6,181 nucleotides of DNA, taken from assembly GCA_927910985.1 (NCBI GenBank), contig CAKMOP010000158.1, forward strand, positions 1-6,181. Direction: 5' to 3'. Position numbers and translations under genes: made by a program. Origin of the DNA: an uncultured Porphyromonas sp. (GTDB taxonomy: Bacteria; Bacteroidota; Bacteroidia; Bacteroidales; Porphyromonadaceae). Below, piece after piece: positions 1-6,181 of this stretch. Each line of letters starts with the position of its first letter. Positions within the stretch are counted from its first letter, which is position 1. The notes beneath the pieces were generated by a model that saw only the letters and a program-made list of their open reading frames with translations, did no database searches and had not been told where the DNA came from.

Positions 1-1
1 A

Positions 2-259
2 TTGGCCGATATCTACCAGCAAGTCGGTAATCTTCTCGGGATCTTACGAGACCAAAATGAAGAGGCTCTGCCAGCTGCTGTCGGACGATGCATCCTCTAC
101 TTCCGTGACTATTGGGGACAGGCACTCTTGGAGTCGCTCACTGCCCTACACCGTATCTACACCCTCCAGCTACAGACACAGGATGACGACAAAGACGAGT
201 CCGAAGAGCCCTTCGGCGAAGAAGACGGCGAAGAAGGCCTCTTCGACCTCCACATCTAA
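2..259 (+). CDS. DUF5063 domain protein, C-terminal part (5' end outside window)
   Basis: The frame is open from the first base, and the first full codon in frame is at 2. The visible 85 residues begin LADIYQQVGNLLGI and contain FRDYWGQALLESLTALHRIY, which resembles the C-terminal half of Bacteroidales DUF5063 proteins (an ADIYQD...YWGQKLV...ALH pattern, recalled from memory). Those proteins are about twice this length, so the TTG at 2 is an internal Leu codon, not the start. The domain has no established function. The protein ends in a very acidic tail, DDDKDESEEPFGEEDGEEG, encoded partly by a 12-base tandem repeat. The tail overlaps the start of the next gene in another frame. It sits directly upstream of the exonuclease and rRNA methyltransferase genes, which suggests co-transcription. 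Family assignment is fairly sure; function is unknown. Confidence 0.8.
   Translation: MADIYQQVGNLLGILRDQNEEALPAAVGRCILYFRDYWGQALLESLTALHRIYTLQLQTQDDDKDESEEPFGEEDGEEGLFDLHI
183..259 (+). other. Dual-coding overlap: acidic tail in one frame, basic tail in another
   Basis: If ATG 183 is the exonuclease start, these 77 bases are read in two frames. The DUF5063 frame gives an acidic end (GEEDGEEG). The exonuclease frame gives a lysine-rich start (SAKKTAKKAS). The same GAAGAAGAC/GGC triplets supply Glu/Asp in one frame and Lys in the other. The overlap disappears if translation starts at GTG 309. Confidence 0.5.
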
Positions 260-958
260 GAAGCGTACGACTGCCCCGAAGGCAACTTCTCCAGAGATAG
301 AGCGTCCAGTGCGTCGGTCGAAGGTCAAGGCTTCGCCCTTTGCTCCTGTTTATTCTTATCCTCCGAGTATTAGTGAGGAGGAGCTGCAGTCTTTGGCTTT
401 GGCTCGCTGTCCAGTTCCGATTACCATCATCGATACACGCGAAGAGGCACGCCGTGTCGCGATGCATCTGCGTCGTACCGGTCTACTGGGTATTGACACA
501 GAGACGCGCCCAAGCTTCACCGCTGGCGTGCGCCACGAGGTCTCTCTCCTACAGATCGCGACCGAAGAGGAATGCTTCCTTTTCGCCTCAATAAGATAGG
601 TTTGCCTAAGAGTCTTGTCTCGCTCCTCGAAGATCCTAAGATCATCAAGGTGGGACTGAGCCTGCGTGATGACATCACCGCCCTCTCGCGACGCGAAGCC
701 TTTACGCCAGGATCCTTCGTGGAGCTTCAGAAACTCTGCGGTGGCTACGGCATTCGTGAGTTAGGTCTGCAGAAGATCTATGCCATTCTCTTTGCCGAGC
801 GGATGAGCAAGTCCCAGCGTATGAGTGACTGGGAAGCGGCTCAGCTTAGCCCCGCTCAAGCGCATTATGCAGCCCTCGATGCGTGGGCTTCTCTGCGCAT
901 CTATACGACACTTATGGCATTGCCAGCCCCGTCTCCCACCCAATTTGCCCTAATATAA
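183..958 (+). CDS. DEDDy-type 3'-5' exonuclease (RNase D/DnaQ-like), split by a -1 frameshift
   Basis: Predicted cytoplasmic 3'-5' exonuclease of the RNase D-like DEDDy fold, using two metal ions to remove nucleotides from nucleic acid 3' ends; whether it acts on RNA or DNA is not known. Motif I is GIDTET (Asp105, Glu107), motif II is VGLSLRDD (Asp163/164) and motif III is HYAALDAW (Tyr229, Asp233). The frame from 183 runs to a TAG at 597. Family sequence then continues in a second frame from about 581 (FRLNKIGLP after EECFL), so one T is missing from the run at 580-583. Restored length is 258 aa, against about 210 for relatives. The surplus is a Lys/Ser/Thr/Ala-rich N-terminal tail. ATG 183 is chosen as the only suitable Met, overlapping the previous gene by 77 bases; GTG 309 is an alternative that would remove the tail. 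The stop codon abuts the ATG of the methyltransferase gene. Confidence 0.88.
214..237 (+). repeat. Two tandem 12-base copies, 11 of 12 identical
   Basis: CGGCGAAGAAGA at 214-225 is followed directly by CGGCGAAGAAGG at 226-237. Because 12 is a multiple of three, copy changes would keep both overlapping frames open. One frame would gain or lose Gly-Glu-Glu-Asp/Gly units and the other Ala-Lys-Lys-containing units. It is a plausible slippage site, though two copies are too few to call it a variable repeat. Confidence 0.75.
579..584 (+). other. Frameshift site 1 (one base missing, T4 run)
   Basis: The exonuclease reads EECFLF up to 584 in the first frame and FRLNKIGLP from 581 in the second. One additional T in the run at 580-583 joins the two into a single family-like sequence. 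Without it the protein stops at 599, after motif I only. Confidence 0.85.
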
Positions 959-2188
959 ATGAGCTATCCCACGCTACGTCTACATCCGCGCAAGGAGGAG
1001 TCCGTCTTGCGCTTCCATCCATGGATCTTCTCGGGAGCCATCGCTTCCTACTCCACACCAGTACAAGATGGGGACTTAGTCTCTGTCGTCGATAGTAAGG
1101 GGCGTCCTTTAGGTACGGGGCACTTCGGTGGGGGGAGTATCGCTGTGCGCTTGCTGAGTTTTGATCCAGAGGAAGCCATTGATAGAGCTTTCTACAAGCG
1201 TCGCTTTGAGGCTGCACTTCGTCTGCGACTCTCCTGTGACCTTGTTCGTCCAGTCGGAAGCTGTGAGCGTCCCAATACCACCTACCGCTTAGTGCACGGT
1301 GAAGGAGATAGCCTTCCAGGGCTCATCATCGATATCTACGACCGCACCGCTGTCGTCCAAGCACATAGCTTGGGAATGCATCAGGCACGCCAGACCATAG
1401 CCGAAGTACTGTGGGAGGTCTATGCCGAAGCGGGCGATCCAGTAGAGCCTCTTCAGGGTATCTACTACAAGTCCGAGACGACATTGCCTACGCGTGATAT
1501 GCGCGAATTAGCATCGGATGGCTTCCTCATCGGTCATACCGAGGCAGCTCCGATCTATGAAATGGTGTGCGCTTCACTCCAGACTGGCTCAAGGGACAGA
1601 AGACGGGCTTCTTCATTGACCAGCGTGACAATCGTGAGTTGGTCGGTCATTATGCTAAGGATCGTACCGTGCTCAATGCCTTCTGCTATACGGGGGGCTT
1701 CTCCATCTATGCTCTGCAAGCTGGGGCAAAGCGTGTCGATTCTCTTGATAGTTCGGCCAAGGCGATGTACCTTACCGAGCAGCACGTGGCTCTGAACTTC
1801 GGCGCAGAGTGTCCGCGTCATCGCTCGGTCACAGAGGATGCCTTCGATTATTTGGAGCGTATGCCTGAGGGAGAATATGATCTGATTATTCTCGATCCTC
1901 CAGCCTTCGCTAAGCACCGTAAGGTACTGCGCAATGCACTGATGGGCTACCGCAAGATCAATAGCATAGCCTTCAAAAAAGTCGCACCAGGGGGGATCGT
2001 CTTTACCTTCAGTTGCTCGCAAGCGGTCTCTAAGGAAGAGTTCCGTCTGGCGGTCCTTCACCGCAGCCGCAGCCTCAGGGCGTAAGGTACGTATCCTGCA
2101 TCAGCTCACGCAGCCAGTCGATCATCCTATCAATATCTACCACCCCGAGGGTGAATACCTCAAGGGGCTTGTTCTCTACGTTGAGTAG
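959..2188 (+). CDS. rlmI: RlmI-type 23S rRNA methyltransferase (PUA + class I SAM), split by two frameshifts
   Basis: SAM-dependent rRNA methyltransferase of the RlmI/RlmK family; E. coli RlmI makes m5C at 23S rRNA position 1962, so that target is inferred by family. The N-terminal ~80 residues form a PUA RNA-binding domain (HPWIFSGAI, then GRPLGTGHFGGGSIAVRLL). A central region containing GLIIDIYDRTAVVQ follows. The C-terminal catalytic domain has SAM motif I VLNAFCYTGGF (238-248), motif IV LDPPAFAK (Asp313) and FSCSQ with the candidate catalytic Cys353. The frame breaks at 1560-1562 (one A missing, IYE|NGVRFTPDWLKGQKTGFF) and at 2055-2056 (one C extra, FRLAV|FTAAAASGRKVR). Repaired, it is 409 aa, the normal family size, ending YHPEGEYLKGLVLYVE. 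ATG 959 follows the exonuclease TAA without a gap. The family call is firm; the exact modified base is not proven. Confidence 0.9.
1559..1566 (+). other. Frameshift site 2 (one base missing, A3 run)
   Basis: The methyltransferase reads ...EAAPIYE in the first frame and NGVRFTPDWLKGQK in the next. A fourth A at 1560-1562 restores IYENGVRF. This site joins the PUA/central part to the catalytic part, so if real it would leave no SAM domain on the upstream product. Confidence 0.85.
2053..2060 (+). other. Frameshift site 3 (one extra base, C2 run)
   Basis: After SKEEFRLAV the reading frame runs to a TAA at 2083-2085. Dropping one C of 2055-2056 gives FTAAAASGRKVRILHQL and a stop at 2186-2188, matching the expected family C-terminus (...HPEGEYLKGL). 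Confidence 0.82.
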
Positions 2189-2232
2189 GCGAGCCTATTG
2201 GTATCTTTCCTTCCTCATAACGTCATCATCCA
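2181..2232 (+). promoter_or_regulatory. Possible Bacteroidota-type promoter ahead of upp
   Basis: The 44-base gap after the methyltransferase contains TATCTTTC at 2202-2209, matching 7 of 8 positions of the Bacteroidota -7 element TAnnTTTG. A TTG at 2181-2183 lies 18 bases upstream, slightly short of the usual spacing to the -33 element. Initiation would fall near 2215, shortly before the upp ATG at 2233. No hairpin terminator is seen in the gap, so read-through from upstream is equally possible. Confidence 0.25.
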
Positions 2233-2886
2233 ATGAAAGTAAAGCACCTCATCGAGGAGAACTCGCTCCTCTGTCACTTCGTCGCAGAGATGCGCGATGT
2301 AGAGATCCAGAAGGATGCTATGCGCTTCCGCCGCAATGTGGAGCGTGTCGGCGAAATCATGTCCTACGAGCTCAGTAAGCAGCTCCACTATATAGAGCGT
2401 GATGTACAGACCCCGTTAGGCGTGGCTCACTGCACGCAGATCTCAGATCAGATCGTCATCGGTACAATCCTGCGTGCAGGGCTTACGCTACATCAAGGAT
2501 TTCTCAACTACTTTGACAAAGCCGAGAATGCCTTTGTCTCTGCCTACCGCAAGTACAAGGATCGTCTGAACTTCGATATCTTCATTGAGTATATTGCTTC
2601 ACCTTCGTTGGAGGGGAAGACCCTTCTGCTTGTAGACCCAATGCTCGCAACAGGCAGCTCGATGGAGCTGGCTTATCGTGCGCTTTTGACGAAGGGAACA
2701 CCTAAGGAAGTGCATTTGGTATCAATCATCTCCAGCCAGCAGGCGGTCGATACGCTCTGTAAATCCTTCCCTGATGACAACGTGACGCTTTGGGTGGCTG
2801 CTATCGACCCTGTCCTTGACGAACATGCTTATATCGTGCCTGGATTAGGGGACGCTGGAGACTTAGCCTATGGAGAGAAGCTCTAA
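2233..2886 (+). CDS. upp: Uracil phosphoribosyltransferase
   Basis: Cytoplasmic pyrimidine-salvage enzyme converting uracil and PRPP to UMP and pyrophosphate. The 217-aa frame is unbroken and close to family length (about 208-218). The PRPP-binding loop is VDPMLATGSS (Asp135 onward), with ILRAGL near residue 78. The C-terminal uracil-binding segment is PGLGDAGDLAYGEKL (203-217). The N-terminal EMRDVEIQKDAMRFRRNVERVGEI is characteristic of the Bacteroidota form, as is NYFDKAENAFVSAYRKY. ATG 2233 gives the standard N-terminus (MKVKHLIEEN). Its last 17 bases overlap the start of the first SGNH gene, suggesting that this salvage enzyme and the envelope genes share a transcript. It is the only complete gene here without an indel. 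Confidence 0.97.
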   Translation: MKVKHLIEENSLLCHFVAEMRDVEIQKDAMRFRRNVERVGEIMSYELSKQLHYIERDVQTPLGVAHCTQISDQIVIGTILRAGLTLHQGFLNYFDKAENAFVSAYRKYKDRLNFDIFIEYIASPSLEGKTLLLVDPMLATGSSMELAYRALLTKGTPKEVHLVSIISSQQAVDTLCKSFPDDNVTLWVAAIDPVLDEHAYIVPGLGDAGDLAYGEKL

Positions 2887-4307
2887 GGGGCCTGACTATC
2901 TTCTTCGCTTTTGGCTCTTAGCTCTGGCGGTGATGCTGGGGCTACTCCTGCTGTACTTCTTGCCTGATAATATCTTAGGTTGGGAGCCCAACAAAGTGGA
3001 TGTACTTTCTGACTTACGCCGTGAGCAGGTCGATACTCTTGCTGCTACTGAGGATGCTGTGGCTTTGAGCCAGCAATCGCGTAGCACGGATAAGCAAGTT
3101 CAAGAGCGAGAGCGCATCCATCGTGAGCTCGAAGCGCAGGCTAAGGCCTCTGCGCCTGATACCCTCCTGTCTGCTGGTGTGCAGGATACGACTCTTCATA
3201 ATACAGCCAGCATCTTGGTAGATATGACCCCTGGACATGACGGTCTCAGGACGTTCTTCTCTCAGCTACGTCGTCGTAGCTCGCTGGGGCGTCCTGTGCG
3301 TATCGCTGTATTGGGGGATTCCTTCATTGAAGGCGATATATTTACCAGTAGCCTACGTCGTCAGTTGCAGGCTCGCTATGGTGGAGCAGGGGTAGGGTGG
3401 CTTCCATTGACTTCGGAGACAGCTGGCTTCCGTCGTACTGTACGCCATGAGTTCAAGGGCTGGAAGGAACATAATCAGCTCCATACCAAGGGGCGTTATC
3501 CGCTTCCCAGTCACTACTATACAGGCTCTGTCGGCGACTGGGCTCGCTATACACTTCCTAAGGGGGGCTCGCCCTTGTAGCGAAGCTATGATCTACTACA
3601 AAGCCCCATCGGGTGCTACGCTTGAGGTATCGACCAATGGAGAAGGGAGTACGATGGTTGAGCTTCCTGCTACTGATAAGCTTACTGCCTATCGATTAGC
3701 TTCGGGAGCTATTAGCTCGGTGCGTATGACGCTTACTGAGGGAGCTTCGGGCTTCGTCTGCTATGGAGTAGCTCTGGATGGAGCCTCGGGAGTTAGTGTA
3801 GATAACTTCTCTATACGAGGCAATTCGGGCTTGCTCTTAGGTTCGCTGGATGAGGAACTCAATCGCGCTTTCTGTGCAGAGCGTCCTTATGACCTTATTG
3901 TCTTGCAGTACGGTCTCAATACCATCTCCCCCAAGCAAATGGATTATTCGCACTATACGAAGCAACTGGCGAAGGCTATTGATCGCTTGCGCCCGATGAC
4001 TGGACGTGCGGACTATCTCCTGCTCGGAGTGTCCGATCGTGGCACGAAGTCAGGAGGGGCTGTCGTCACTATGCCAGCAGCCTTAGCTCTGGAGCGGGCA
4101 CAGATCCGCCTTTCCTCTGAGAAGGGACTGGTCTTTTGGAGTACGCGTGAGGCTGTGGTGCGTCTGGGTGGAATTGGTAAGCTCGCCGCTAAGGGCTGGG
4201 CTGCCAAGGACTTCACCCATCTGTCACATCGTGGTGGAGACGAGCTGGCTCGTCAGTTCCTCGATGCCTTCTTCTTAGAGGAAAAGTACTATGATGCGAT
4301 TAAGTAA
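2870..4307 (+). CDS. Membrane-anchored SGNH/GDSL hydrolase-family protein (Ape1/PatB-like), split by one frameshift
   Basis: Predicted inner-membrane-anchored periplasmic esterase or O-acyltransferase acting on a cell-envelope glycan. A single membrane helix lies at residues ~11-31 (LLRFWLLALAVMLGLLLLYF). A charged, helix-prone linker follows (~40-115), then an SGNH domain. Block I is VLGDSFIEGD (Ser151), followed by LQARYGGAGVGW. The Gly block is SIRGNSG (Gly317, Asn318), block III is QYGLNT (Asn350) and block V is DFTHLS (Asp447, His450). About 165 residues between blocks I and II are a probable beta-sandwich insert, as in the peptidoglycan O-acetylesterase Ape1. An extra G in the run at 3562-3567 breaks the frame; repaired length is 478 aa. 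ATG 2870 overlaps upp by 17 bases, and the 3' end overlaps the next SGNH gene by 17. Block III has Thr where GxND has Asp. The SGNH fold call is firm; hydrolase versus transferase is open. Confidence 0.85.
3562..3567 (+). other. Frameshift site 4 (one extra base, G6 run)
   Basis: The first frame ends GDWARYTLPKGGSPL-stop at 3580. With five Gs it reads TLPKGARPCSEAMIYYKAPSG and continues to 4307. A six-base homopolymer is a classic place for sequencing indels, and also for true slippage. Confidence 0.87.
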
Positions 4308-5538
4308 GCGTATACGAGGTCTCCTGATGGGGGGCTTGTTGAGCACTTTTTGCTGTAGTCTTTCTGAGGCTAATCCTATCCCTCAGAACGAGCCGAACTG
4401 GTACGCTCCCGATGGTTATTTCACCAGCTTGGCGCAGGAGCTCCGTGGTGCGATGAAGACTGGGCGTGTCGTCTCGATCGTGCAGCTCGGAGATAGCCAC
4501 ATTCAGGCTGGACATACGACTGCTCCGCTTCGTGAGGCACTACAAGCAAGCTATGGAGACGCGGGTCGTGGATGGATTGGTTGGTACTCACTCTATGGCT
4601 CCAATTCCCCACGTGACTACCGTGTAACTTCGTCTGGCTTTGGCTGGCAGCGTGAACTCATCCTTAAGCCCGAGGGTGTTCATCCTATGGGGGTCGGTGG
4701 CTACGTACTATCGACACGCACTGCTAATAGTTTTTCGGTGGGGGTTACCTCCTTAGCACATCCCTTCCGTGAGCTTCGTCTTGTCCGTACGTCATCCTCC
4801 CATCCGCTCGCTACATTCCCCCCTCTCCGATCTTCGTCTTGGACGCTTCTCTACGGGAGCCTATGTCGTAGATACCCTCTCGTGGAACACGCCCTATACG
4901 AGCGTGACACTAAACACTACAGAGGGGGAGGATACGGATGAAGCTGTCTATGCAGGCTGTGTCCTACTCTCTGGAAAAGGAGGAGTACTCGTGCAAGATA
5001 TCGGAATCAATGGAGCTGCTTACCGACATTATGCATTCGCTGAGTATGTCGAGCAGCTTGCTCTCTTGGAGCCGCAGCTCTTAATTCTCTCGCTTGGAAC
5101 AATGATAGCTACACCGCACGTTTCCAAGTCGAATCTTTTACCGAGACTCTTGAACAGATGCTTGCACTGGTGAAGGCCTTCCTTCCACGGACAAAGGTCT
5201 TACTGACGACTCCGCCTCCGAGCTTCTTTCGTAGAGCATCCACGCACTATGTGACTACTGGGCGTCGCCGTCATAAGCACCGTAAAAAGGTGACCACCAC
5301 CACCTATGTCTTCAATGAGCATGCTGCTTTGGTCTCTGCCGAGATTATGCGATGTGCACGACAGCATGGAGTCGCAGCCTTTGATCTATATTCAGCTATG
5401 GGAGGACAAGTGGGTATTGACTCTTGGATATCCGAGGGACTGATGGCTGCAGACCGTGTACACTATAGCCGAGAAGGCTACGAACGACAAGGACAGCTGA
5501 TTACCTCTGCCTTGCAACGTGCTTTGACTCTTCGCTAA
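4291..5538 (+). CDS. Secreted SGNH/GDSL hydrolase-family protein (Ape1-like), split by two frameshifts
   Basis: Predicted periplasmic esterase or acyltransferase and paralogue of the preceding gene. A signal peptide is clear: basic KRIR, hydrophobic GLLMGGLLSTFCCSL, likely cleavage after Ala27 (SEA|NP). No proper lipobox is present. Block I is QLGDSHIQAG (Ser69), followed by LQASYGDAGRGW. The Gly block is IGINGA (Gly238, Asn240), block III is SLGTNDSY (Asn271, Asp272) and block V is DRVHYS (Asp388, His391). All catalytic positions are present. A basic loop, GRRRHKHRKK (324-333), is absent from the paralogue. The frame breaks near 4818-4823 (one C extra in C6) and after 5100 (one base missing, inside GTND). 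Repaired length is 415 aa. ATG 4291, or the adjacent ATG 4294, overlaps the upstream gene. GDSH followed by YGDAGRGW recalls Ape1 peptidoglycan O-acetylesterases, but the substrate is not shown. Confidence 0.85.
4785..4823 (+). other. Frameshift site 5 (one extra base, probably the C6 run at 4818-4823)
   Basis: The first frame is sound through FRELRLV and the second from LSDLRLGRFSTGAYVVDTLSW. The switch lies in between. The run of six Cs at 4818-4823 is the best candidate, giving HPLATFPLSDLRLGRF with five. This part of the insert domain is poorly conserved, so the exact base is less certain than at other sites. Confidence 0.72.
5098..5103 (+). other. Frameshift site 6 (one base missing inside the GTND motif)
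   Basis: The sequence GGA AC|AAT GAT AGC TAC lacks the third base of the Thr codon. Any base there restores SLGTNDSYTARF, SGNH block III, in frame with the downstream half. As written, translation runs out of frame to 5173 and loses the catalytic Asp-His block. Confidence 0.85.
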
Positions 5539-5552
5539 CTTCATTACGACGA

Positions 5553-6181
5553 ATGAGCGTTTTTGATACGATTGACTGGGGACGACTCCCCGATATACTG
5601 CGCTTTGACCGAGAGAGCCCGATGATTTTTTCCTCGGGTCTTTTCCTCTTCTGTGCACTCTTCTTTCTTCCTATTTATATGCTCCTGAGAAGGACGACGA
5701 CGCTACGTATCGTTTACGTTGCCCTCTTCTCGCTCTTCTTCTACTACGAGAGTAGTGGGGAGTATGTCTTGATATTTGCTCTTCGCTGCTACATTAGATT
5801 ATTGTATCGGCAGGGCTATGGGGCGGAGCGAAGATCCCCGACAGCGAAAGCGTCTCTTGCTGACCAGTATTTGTGTCAACTTGGGGATGCTCTCTTACTT
5901 CAAGTACTTTTACTTCCTCCTTGACTTAGGGCAGACCCTGCTATCGGCTGTGGGGATAGCGACGCCTCCCGCTGTTCCACTCGAAGCACGCGACTACTTT
6001 ATCCCTGCAGGTATATCCTTCTATACCTTCCAGACGCTGAGCTATACGGTCGATATCTACCGCCGAGAGATCACGCCCCTGAAGCGATGGATTGACTACC
6101 TCTTTTACCTCTCATTCTTCCCTCAGCTTGTCGCAGGTCCTATTGTGCGAGCTAAGGACTTCATCCCTCAGATTTATCGAC
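5553..6181 (+). CDS. MBOAT-family O-acyltransferase (AlgI/PatA/DltB-like), 5' part, split by one frameshift; runs off the window
   Basis: Polytopic inner-membrane acyltransferase of the MBOAT family, which in bacteria delivers acetyl or similar groups to periplasmic glycans together with an SGNH partner. ATG 5553 lies 14 bases after the upstream stop and gives MSVFDTIDW. The first 209 residues are visible after repair. Hydrophobic segments lie near 25-46, 51-66, 70-88, 101-130 and 178-196. Family signatures are SPMIFSSGLFLF (22-33), LDYCIG (81-86), LSYFKY (113-118), PAGISFYTFQTLSYTVDIYR (151-170) and FFPQLVAGPIVRAKDFIPQ (188-206). An extra T at 5775-5777 breaks the frame; with two Ts it reads EYVLILLFAATLDYCIGRAM. 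From there the frame is open to 6181. The catalytic histidine region of MBOATs lies beyond the window. Family is firm; acyl donor and acceptor are unknown. Confidence 0.9.
5772..5785 (+). other. Frameshift site 7 (one extra base, T3 run)
   Basis: The first frame reads YVLIFALRCYIRLLYRQ and loses its hydrophobic character. Removing one T of 5775-5777 gives YVLILLFAATLDYCIGRAM, a normal third MBOAT helix, and the frame then stays open to the end of the window. Confidence 0.82.

Noticed and set aside
57..182. A longer exonuclease start at ATG 57
   Set aside because: It would lie entirely within the conserved part of DUF5063, adds about 42 residues with no family resemblance, and the reading there is a shadow of the DUF5063 frame.
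138..467. Minus-strand frame rich in Arg, Leu and Cys
   Set aside because: This composition is expected from the reverse complement of the GAAGA-rich overlap region. No domain or start signal supports it.
1555..2061. A 168-codon open frame on the minus strand
   Set aside because: It lies wholly antisense to the catalytic domain of the rRNA methyltransferase, whose motifs are clear on the + strand, and its translation shows no recognisable domain.
2189..2232. Rho-independent terminator or RNA element between the methyltransferase and upp
   Set aside because: No stable inverted repeat followed by a T run is visible in these 44 bases.
3562..3567. Programmed ribosomal frameshifting at the G6 run
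   Set aside because: No slippery heptamer plus downstream structure could be made out, and six other indels of the same kind nearby make sequence error far more likely.
4291..4380. Lipoprotein signal for the secreted SGNH protein (two Cys at 21-22)
   Set aside because: The residues before the Cys pair (STF) do not match a lipobox, while SEA|NP fits an ordinary signal peptidase I site.
5392..5658. Minus-strand frame spanning the SGNH/MBOAT junction
   Set aside because: It overlaps the block V motif of the SGNH gene and the start of the MBOAT gene, and the translation is low-information.

Overview
The window reads as a gene-dense, one-strand stretch of a Bacteroidales chromosome, most likely Porphyromonas or a close relative. 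This rests on protein resemblance recalled from memory: the uracil phosphoribosyltransferase, the DUF5063 protein and the RNase D-like exonuclease all have the form seen in that order. Base composition is close to half G+C, genes are nearly back to back or overlapping, and there are no strong Shine-Dalgarno sequences, as is usual in Bacteroidota. No tRNA, rRNA, mobile element, CRISPR array or clear terminator is visible, and no gap without a gene exceeds 44 bases.

Layout, all on the + strand. Positions 1-259 hold the 3' end of a DUF5063 gene. Positions 183-958 encode a DEDDy 3'-5' exonuclease that overlaps it. Positions 959-2188 encode an RlmI-type 23S rRNA methyltransferase, directly abutting. 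Positions 2233-2886 encode uracil phosphoribosyltransferase (upp), the only complete, unbroken gene. Then come two tandem SGNH hydrolases, one membrane-anchored (2870-4307) and one secreted (4291-5538), and the 5' part of an MBOAT acyltransferase (5553 to the window end). The first half is RNA/nucleotide housekeeping. The second half is an envelope module: MBOAT proteins pass acyl groups across the inner membrane, and periplasmic SGNH enzymes transfer them to, or remove them from, glycans. The two SGNH proteins are paralogues with an Ape1-like plan (a long insert between the catalytic Ser block and the rest), so the trio resembles a PatA/PatB/Ape1 peptidoglycan O-acetylation set. The acceptor glycan cannot be read from sequence.

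Five of the seven genes are split by single-base indels, seven in total: near 580, 1560, 2055, 3562, 4818, 5100 and 5775. Most lie in short homopolymers, and in every case family-like protein continues in the new frame. The simplest reading is uncorrected sequencing or assembly error rather than gene decay. The reconstructed lengths are 258 aa (exonuclease), 409 aa (methyltransferase), 478 and 415 aa (SGNH proteins), and at least 209 aa (MBOAT). Gene boundaries below are those of the reconstructed reading frames.
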